Source: JBAROU01 sp049642385 (GTDB taxonomy: Bacteria > Chloroflexota > Dehalococcoidia > DSTF01 > RBG-16-68-14). From it: a DNA stretch of 50,266 bases. The stretch's first letter is position 1, and every line of letters starts with the position of its first letter. The translations under genes and the position numbers were made by a program. This document shows positions 42,942-50,266 of the stretch, piece after piece. Where the stretch lies: positions 1 through 50,266 of the forward strand of contig JBAROU010000056.1 in NCBI GenBank assembly GCA_049642385.1. Direction: 5' to 3'. A model generated the notes under the pieces. The model made no database searches. It saw nothing but the letters and a program-made list of their open reading frames with translations, and was not told the origin of the DNA.

Positions 42942-44399
42942 ATGGCCAAGCGATCCACCGCAACACCGACGACCGACCTCGGGGCGCTCCTGCGCCCGCG
43001 TTCGATCGCCGTCGTCGGCGCGTCCAAGAACCCCGACAGCCCCGGCCACGATTACCTGCGCTCGCTGATCGACTTCGGCTTCAAGGGCGACGTCTATCCG
43101 GTCCACCCGCGCGACCCGGAGGTGCTCGGCCTCACCGCCTACCCGGACCTGCGCTCGATTCCTGGCGAGGTCGACTTCGTTATCTCGTGCATCCCCGCCG
43201 AAGGTGTGCTCGACCTGCTCGATGCCGCGGCGGAGAAGGGCGTGCCCATCGTCCAGCTCTTCACCGGTCGCTTCAGCGAGACCGGGCGCGCGGACGCCGC
43301 CGAGCTCGAGCGCGCCGTGCTCGAACGCGCGCGCTCCACCGGCGTGCGCCTCATCGGCCCGAACTGCATGGGGCTGCACGATCCCGAATGGGGCATCTCG
43401 TTCCGGCCGGACCTGCCACGACGCGTCGGGCCGGTCGCGTTCTGCTCGCAGAGCGGTAACAACACCACCGAGGTGCTGCTGCACAGCGCCGTGCGCGGCG
43501 TCGGCATCAGCACCGCCGCCAGCTACGGCAACGCGCTCGACCTGAGCGAATCGGATCTCCTCGACTTTCTCGCGCAGGACGAACGTACAACAGTCATCGG
43601 CGCGTACATCGAGGGCGTGCGCGACGGGCGCCGCTTCCTCGACGCGCTGCGCGCCGCGAACGCCGCGAAGCCCGTCGTGGTGCTCAAGGGCGGTCGCACC
43701 GGCGCCGGCGCGCGTTCGGCGACGTCGCACACCGCGGCGCTCGCTGGCTCGTCAGAAGTCTGGCAGGGGGCGCTGCGTCAGGCGGGCGCGGTGCAGGTGA
43801 AAACGCAGGAGGAGCTGATGGACCTGCTCGTCGCGTTTTCGCTGCTGCGCAAGGCGGAAGGCGGCGTCGGCCGCCGCGTGGGCGCCGTCGGTGGTGGCGG
43901 CGGGCGTGCCGTCCAGTGCGCCGACGCATGTACGGAGGAGGGCCTCGACGTGCCGCCGCTCACGGACGAGATCCGCGCCACACTGCGCGAACGCTCGCCG
44001 TTGTGGGATTGGATCGGCAACCCGGTCGACCAGTCGATCCTCGCCGGCACTGGCGCGGGCACCTCTGGTGCGGCGATCCTCGAGCTGATGGTGGAGAGCC
44101 CGGCCTACGATCTGCTCATCGCCAACATCGGCGAGGACTGGGTGCTCGGCCGCCCCGACTTCGCGCGACGCCTCGACCACATCGTTCAGCGTTTCGTCGA
44201 TATCGGCGAGCGCTGCCCGAAGCCGCTCGCCTTCGTCCTCGGCCCGGCCGACTCGCCGGACGAGGAGCGCTGGCGCGCCGTCGAAAGCGCCCGGCAGCGC
44301 ATGGTGGACGCCGGCCTCGCCGTCTTCCCCACGGTGGAGCGCGCAGCGTGGTCGCTCGCGCGCTACGTGGGCTGGTGGGAACAAGCGTCGGCTCGCTGA
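42942..44399 (+). CDS. CoA-binding acyl-CoA synthetase alpha-type protein (NDP-forming family)
   Basis: A 485-residue protein with the domain order of NDP-forming acetate-CoA ligase alpha subunits: CoA-binding Rossmann domain (RSIAVVGASKNPDSPGHDYL), first ligase-CoA domain (LIGPNCMGLHD, FCSQSGNNTTEVLL), the phosphohistidine loop ATSHTAALAGS (about residue 265) and a second ligase-CoA domain (GNPVDQSILAGTGAGTSGAA). No ATP-grasp beta subunit is in the window. It may convert an organic acid to its CoA thioester with an unlinked partner. Confidence 0.88.
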   Translation: MAKRSTATPTTDLGALLRPRSIAVVGASKNPDSPGHDYLRSLIDFGFKGDVYPVHPRDPEVLGLTAYPDLRSIPGEVDFVISCIPAEGVLDLLDAAAEKGVPIVQLFTGRFSETGRADAAELERAVLERARSTGVRLIGPNCMGLHDPEWGISFRPDLPRRVGPVAFCSQSGNNTTEVLLHSAVRGVGISTAASYGNALDLSESDLLDFLAQDERTTVIGAYIEGVRDGRRFLDALRAANAAKPVVVLKGGRTGAGARSATSHTAALAGSSEVWQGALRQAGAVQVKTQEELMDLLVAFSLLRKAEGGVGRRVGAVGGGGGRAVQCADACTEEGLDVPPLTDEIRATLRERSPLWDWIGNPVDQSILAGTGAGTSGAAILELMVESPAYDLLIANIGEDWVLGRPDFARRLDHIVQRFVDIGERCPKPLAFVLGPADSPDEERWRAVESARQRMVDAGLAVFPTVERAAWSLARYVGWWEQASAR

Positions 44400-44411
44400 T
44401 CAGGAGTTCTG

Positions 44412-45155
44412 GTGAACGAACGCGCACGTGAGGAGATCGGCTACCGCGATTTTCGCGGGATGCGCGTGGCCTCCGTCTTTCATCGCTGCGAGCCGGACAC
44501 GCGCGCCGTCGTCGTGATGGCGCACGGCTTCAAATCTAACAAGATCGGGCCTTCCCGCTACTTTGTAGATCTCTCGCGCGCTCTTGCCGAGCGAGGCGTT
44601 TCGTCGCTTCGCTTCGATCAGCCTGGCTGCGGCGACTCCGAGGGAGCGTTCGAGGAGTCGTCGTTCTTTACATGGATTGATACCATCGAAAGCTTCGCGC
44701 GCCAGTTCCACACAGAGGGTCGCGCGGTCGCGCTGCTCGGGCAGAGCATGGGCGGCAACGCATCGCTCGCGGCGGCGGCGCGCCTGGACAACGCAATCGC
44801 GGGCGTCGCGCTCTGGAGCGCCGGCACGAACGTGCGCACTGACGCGGCATCGCTGGAAGGCGAGTGGATGGAGGAGGAGGGCCAGCGCGTCCGCACAGAT
44901 TTCTGGCGGGAGGCGGCGAGCTTGGACTTCCTGGCGCTCTACCGTGGCCTGGCGGCGCCCGTGTACATCGTGTATGGGACGGCGGACGTGTTCATTCCCG
45001 CGGCCGACGCGCGCACAGTGGAGTCGATGTGCAAGCCCGGCGATCGTATCCGCGTCATCGAGGGACTGCCGCACAGCGCCTGGCCGGAGCCGCACCGGAG
45101 CGAGATCCTCGCGGAGACGGCGGACACCTTGGTGTCGTGGCTGGCGGACGCATAG
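44412..45155 (+). CDS. Alpha/beta hydrolase (serine esterase-like)
   Basis: A 247-residue alpha/beta hydrolase. Nucleophile elbow LLGQSMGGNASL (Ser about 115), oxyanion region VVMAHGFKSNK, acid YGTADVFIP and catalytic His in EGLPHSAWPE. No signal peptide, so cytoplasmic. GTG start with AGGAG 6 nt upstream, 12 nt after the CoA-ligase gene, so the two are probably co-transcribed. Substrate unknown. Confidence 0.9.
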   Translation: MNERAREEIGYRDFRGMRVASVFHRCEPDTRAVVVMAHGFKSNKIGPSRYFVDLSRALAERGVSSLRFDQPGCGDSEGAFEESSFFTWIDTIESFARQFHTEGRAVALLGQSMGGNASLAAAARLDNAIAGVALWSAGTNVRTDAASLEGEWMEEEGQRVRTDFWREAASLDFLALYRGLAAPVYIVYGTADVFIPAADARTVESMCKPGDRIRVIEGLPHSAWPEPHRSEILAETADTLVSWLADA

Positions 45156-45180
45156 CCGCTGGTATACTGCATTCGAAGCC

Positions 45181-45408
45181 ATGCCTGACCCGCAACAGAC
45201 CGAGGAGTATCGACAGGCGTACGACGCCTGGCACGAGCAGATCGAGGCGCTCCATCGCGTCCTCCTAGAAGGCGACCGCCTCGATCCTCCGAAGCTAAAA
45301 GGCCTGCTCAACCGCGAAGCGCGCGCCAAAGATCGCTACGACATCGCGCGCCTGGCCCTCCTTGGCCTCGATAGCGCCCAGGACGACCCGTTCGCGAGTA
45401 AGCCGTAG
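45181..45408 (+). CDS. Small hypothetical helical protein
   Basis: A 75-residue, highly charged protein (EEYRQAYDAWHEQIEALHRV, then LDPPKLKGLLNREARAKDRY), predicted as two helices forming a coiled hairpin. The ATG follows TATACT by 12 nt with no ribosome site. Codon use matches the neighbours, which supports a real gene. Family not recognised. Confidence 0.65.
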   Translation: MPDPQQTEEYRQAYDAWHEQIEALHRVLLEGDRLDPPKLKGLLNREARAKDRYDIARLALLGLDSAQDDPFASKP

Positions 45409-45410
45409 TT

Positions 45411-45428
45411 GCAGGGCTTCAGCCCTGC
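45411..45428. repeat. CTTCAG-core hairpin, 8-bp perfect stem
   Basis: GCAGGGCT-TC-AGCCCTGC, 2 nt after the stop of the small gene and upstream of the CcdA gene. Same core as the hairpins at 33791, 36224 and 37195. Confidence 0.75.
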
Positions 45429-45455
45429 GGGAACAACCGATACGCTGACACCACA

Positions 45456-46289
45456 ATGGTCACCACCACCGAACCCATACCCAATGAAGCGACGAGCCCC
45501 GCGCCGCTGAGCGTTCCCCAGCGCGTCGCCGCCTCGACGCTGCGCTACGGGAAGTCGTTCGGCATCGGCTCCGCGTTCGCCGTCGGCTGGACGCCCTGCA
45601 TCGGCCCGATCCTCGGCGCCGTCCTCACGCTCGCAGCCTCCTCCGCGACCGTCGTGCATGGCACGTTCCTGCTCGCCGCGTGGTCGCTTGGGCTGGGCGT
45701 GCCGTTCCTACTCGCCGGCCTCATGCTCGGCCAGGCGATGACTGGCATGCGCAAGATCCGGCCGCTGATGCCTGTACTCGAAGTCGCGGGCGGGCTGCTC
45801 GTGATCGTCATCGGCTCGCTGATCTTCCTCGACCGCTTCACGATCTTCAACCAGTACTTCACGGGCGGCGTCAGCACCGTCACCAACGCCGAGTCGGGCG
45901 TCGACGGCATCAGCGTGACGGGCTCCTTCGGCTTCGTCGCGGCGTTCGTTGCCGGCGTGATCGCGTTCATGTCGCCCTGCACGCTGCCGATGGTGCCGGC
46001 GTACCTGATGCACCTGGCCGGCGTCTCGTCCGACGCCGAGGCGACCCAGCAGCGCGGCGTGACGTTTCGGCACGCGCTCGCGTTCGTGGCGGGCTTCTCG
46101 ATCATCTTCGTCGCGCTGGGCGCGTCGGCGGGCGCGCTCGGCTTTGTCATCCAGGACCACCTCGAGACCATCGAGAAGGTGGCGGGCGTCGTGCTCATCG
46201 TCCTCGGCCTGAACCTGATCGGCATCCTGCGCATCCCCTGGCTCTACCGCACCTACCAGCTCGAGTTCCCCGGCACGGCCGGCGGCTAA
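45456..46289 (+). CDS. ccdA: CcdA-like membrane thiol-electron transporter with permuted halves
   Basis: A 277-residue, six-helix protein of the CcdA/DsbD family, which carries reducing power across the membrane. The half normally in second place comes first: GSAFAVGWTPCIGPILGAVL (Cys48), a YxLGLG-like LGLGVPFLL, and VAGGLLVIVIGSLIFLD. The half normally first comes second: FVAGVIAFMSPCTLPMVPAY (Cys175), HALAFVAGFSIIFVALGASA and VVLIVLGLNLIGI. A linker of about 20 residues joins them. Both conserved Cys-Pro motifs are present, so it may be functional. Start ATG at 45456; no ribosome site is obvious. Confidence 0.85.
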   Translation: MVTTTEPIPNEATSPAPLSVPQRVAASTLRYGKSFGIGSAFAVGWTPCIGPILGAVLTLAASSATVVHGTFLLAAWSLGLGVPFLLAGLMLGQAMTGMRKIRPLMPVLEVAGGLLVIVIGSLIFLDRFTIFNQYFTGGVSTVTNAESGVDGISVTGSFGFVAAFVAGVIAFMSPCTLPMVPAYLMHLAGVSSDAEATQQRGVTFRHALAFVAGFSIIFVALGASAGALGFVIQDHLETIEKVAGVVLIVLGLNLIGILRIPWLYRTYQLEFPGTAGG

Positions 46290-46356
46290 GTGAACAGCGC
46301 CGGGTTCCAGGCGATCCTCAAGTCGGAGCGGCCAACCTGATCGACCTGCTAATCTG
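46239..46356 (+). repeat. Tandem duplication unit, copy 1 (ccdA 3' end plus decayed start of the DinB-like gene)
   Basis: About 115 bp (46239-46352) repeated at 46667-46786, offset 428 bp. The first part is the end of ccdA (LYRTYQLEFPG and stop); the second reads VNSAGFQAILKSERP before a stop, a decayed version of the intact VKDAELLAIIKSERA start at 46718. Confidence 0.8.
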
Positions 46357-46386
46357 AGAGGACGTCAAATCGAGGGGACTCCGAAC

Positions 46387-46650
46387 ATGGATCTTGACAA
46401 CAAGGCGCTCGTGCTCGACCTGGTTGAATGGATCGCGAGCAGACCGCGCACGTACGCAGAGGTGATGGAAGCCTGGCGGACGTCGTGCCCCCGCCTCCCG
46501 ATCTGGGAGGACACGGTCGATCTCGGACTCGTAGTCTGCCAGCGTCGCGTGAATTCCGATCTGATCGTTGAGGTTACACCCGCCGGGCGAGCCTTTCTAA
46601 CGGCGGAGCGGCCACAATATGGGGATGCCCTGTTGAACCCGGTTCCGTAA
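46387..46650 (+). CDS. Small conserved winged-helix-like protein
   Basis: An 87-residue protein: LVEWIASRPRTYAEVMEAWR, TSCPRLPIWEDTVDLGLV and the ending VEVTPAGRAFLTAERPQYG. The VTPAGRAFL segment looks like the wing and last strand of a winged helix. I recall similar small proteins in other bacteria but cannot name a family. AGGGGA lies 8 nt before the ATG. It sits between the two copies of the ccdA/dinB duplication, so it arrived by insertion or is part of the duplicated block. Confidence 0.7.
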   Translation: MDLDNKALVLDLVEWIASRPRTYAEVMEAWRTSCPRLPIWEDTVDLGLVVCQRRVNSDLIVEVTPAGRAFLTAERPQYGDALLNPVP

Positions 46651-46666
46651 AGACCGCGATGGCCCT

Positions 46667-46786
46667 TGGCTCTACCGCACCTACCAGCTCGAGTTCCCCG
46701 GCATGGCGAGCGGCTGAGTGGTGAAGGACGCTGAGCTCCTTGCGATCATCAAGTCGGAGCGCGCCAAGCTCAACGATCTGCTCGAC
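46667..46786 (+). repeat. Tandem duplication unit, copy 2 (ccdA 3'-end relic plus intact DinB-like gene start)
   Basis: Repeats the ccdA C-terminal codons (WLYRTYQLEFPGMASG and stop) and then continues as the real DinB-like gene. No ccdA body precedes it; only the tail is present. Confidence 0.8.
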
Positions 46787-47230
46787 GCCGTTGACCTTCG
46801 ACGAATGGAGGAACCCGGCGTATCGGGCTTCTATTCGATCAAGGACATCATCGCCCACCTCACGGCATACGAGCGGGCGTTGGTGAATTGGCTCAAGGAA
46901 GCCAAGGCTGGCCGCGTCTACGTCGATAGCGTGCTCGACCAGGCGGACCTCGACGCAAGAAACGCCGTCGTGCATGAGGCGAACAAGCGTCGGAGCGCTG
47001 CGGAAGTCGTCAGGATCTTCCACGAGACGTTTGATCAGCTCGAAGCGTGCGTCATCCTCCTGACCGACGACGAGCTCACCGATGCCGAGCTGACGGCCTG
47101 GTTCGTCCTGCCCCGCTGGCAACAGAAGCAAGATCTTTGGAAGTGCATCGCGAACGACTCGTACGAGCATCACCAGCAGCACATCCCGGACATAGAGCGC
47201 TGGCTAACAGAGAACGGCTCGGCGGGCTGA
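46718..47230 (+). CDS. DinB-like/ClbS-DfsB family protein
   Basis: A 170-residue four-helix-bundle protein. SIKDIIAHLTAYERALVNWL (about 41-60), with the first metal-ligand His, and SYEHHQQHIPDIERWL (about 148-163), with the C-terminal His cluster, are typical of the DinB/DUF1706 group. Members include thiol-transferases and the colibactin resistance protein ClbS; the role here is unknown. GTG at 46718 or the next codon is the start. Confidence 0.82.
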   Translation: MVKDAELLAIIKSERAKLNDLLDAVDLRRMEEPGVSGFYSIKDIIAHLTAYERALVNWLKEAKAGRVYVDSVLDQADLDARNAVVHEANKRRSAAEVVRIFHETFDQLEACVILLTDDELTDAELTAWFVLPRWQQKQDLWKCIANDSYEHHQQHIPDIERWLTENGSAG

Positions 47231-47328
47231 CGAGCTCTCCGGAGGCCAAAAGGCCCCTTCAGACTCTGCCATCGTAAGCATGGCTCAAGATTCTGTGGTG
47301 CCGAGGTTCGGACAGCCTCTTAGCACTC

Positions 47329-47357
47329 TTGTTCCAAAGGCCGATTCCTGGTAGACT
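47329..47357 (+). promoter_or_regulatory. uvrA promoter with nearby GAAC-N3-GTTC element
   Basis: -35 TTGTTC (47329-47334), 17-bp spacer, -10 TAGACT (47352-47357). At 47374-47384, just past the predicted start of transcription, GAACCCCGTTC is an inverted repeat resembling a Gram-positive-type LexA box (GAAC-N4-GTTC) but one base short. Confidence 0.5.
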
Positions 47358-47407
47358 TGCTTCTCGCTGAGGAGAACCCCGTTCCAGCTTCCCTGGAGGT
47401 GTCATCC

Positions 47408-50266
<2,859 letters not shown>

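Overview
This 50.3 kb window is GC-rich, densely packed bacterial DNA with many GTG and TTG starts, frequent 1-8 nt start/stop overlaps and little intergenic space. Gene content suggests a Chloroflexota bacterium, perhaps near Dehalococcoidia. Points in favour are a DUF5679 zinc-ribbon protein, a DUF1385/rpmE/rplU-rpmA/prfB neighbourhood, a nusA-ylxR-infB-rbfA-truB operon without rimP in front of nusA, actinobacterial-type inositol-lipid genes, C-terminally anchored surface proteins, and promoters that often sit only 6-11 nt from the start codon. The assignment is an inference from remembered gene content, not from a database search.

Layout. (1) 1-9018, minus strand: a TetR regulator with its own promoter and operator heads an operon of five beta-type acyl-CoA dehydrogenases, a methyltransferase, a pterin-4a-carbinolamine dehydratase and, at the window edge, one alpha-type acyl-CoA dehydrogenase. 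(2) 9105-14657: a GNAT acetyltransferase, a tRNA 3'-half remnant, DUF1385, a pair of degenerate GGDEF proteins, ribosomal proteins L31, L27 and a long L21, and an anchored beta-propeller. (3) 14706-17833, plus strand: endonuclease V, RF2 with a programmed frameshift, and an anchored metallopeptidase. (4) 17830-28189, minus strand: a nine-gene, mostly overlapping operon that starts with an inositol-3-phosphate synthase and continues through two acyltransferases, an ArnT-like glycosyltransferase, a PHP protein, a PimA-like glycosyltransferase, a phosphatidylinositol-phosphate-synthase-like enzyme, a two-domain thioredoxin-fold protein and a second polytopic glycosyltransferase. Together these could make acylated, glycosylated inositol phospholipids. 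(5) 28397-33849, minus strand: DUF5679 and the truB-rbfA-infB-ylxR-nusA operon with an attenuator-like leader. (6) 33934-40516: ArsR/SRPBCC pair, a phosphohexomutase, a hydroxyacid dehydrogenase, lspA, rluD and gltX. (7) 40560-42393: tRNA-Gln and tRNA-Glu followed by a scarred accessory stretch with an IS630 remnant, a VOC-gene remnant and an aminoglycoside-phosphotransferase-like kinase. (8) 42394-50266: VOC protein, CoA-ligase-like protein, alpha/beta hydrolase, small proteins, a CcdA homologue, a DinB-like protein and uvrA, which runs off the right edge.

Stand-out items. The inositol-3-phosphate synthase carries an N-terminal XRE-type helix-turn-helix domain and has an inverted repeat in its own leader, which suggests an enzyme that controls its own operon. 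The CcdA homologue has its two halves in reversed order, so it looks circularly permuted, and it lies beside a tandem duplication. The acyl-CoA dehydrogenase array, with five beta-type paralogues and one visible alpha-type partner, suggests interchangeable heterotetramers. A terminator/antiterminator leader precedes nusA. A family of perfect hairpins with a CTTCAG core and covarying stems is spread over intergenic sites.
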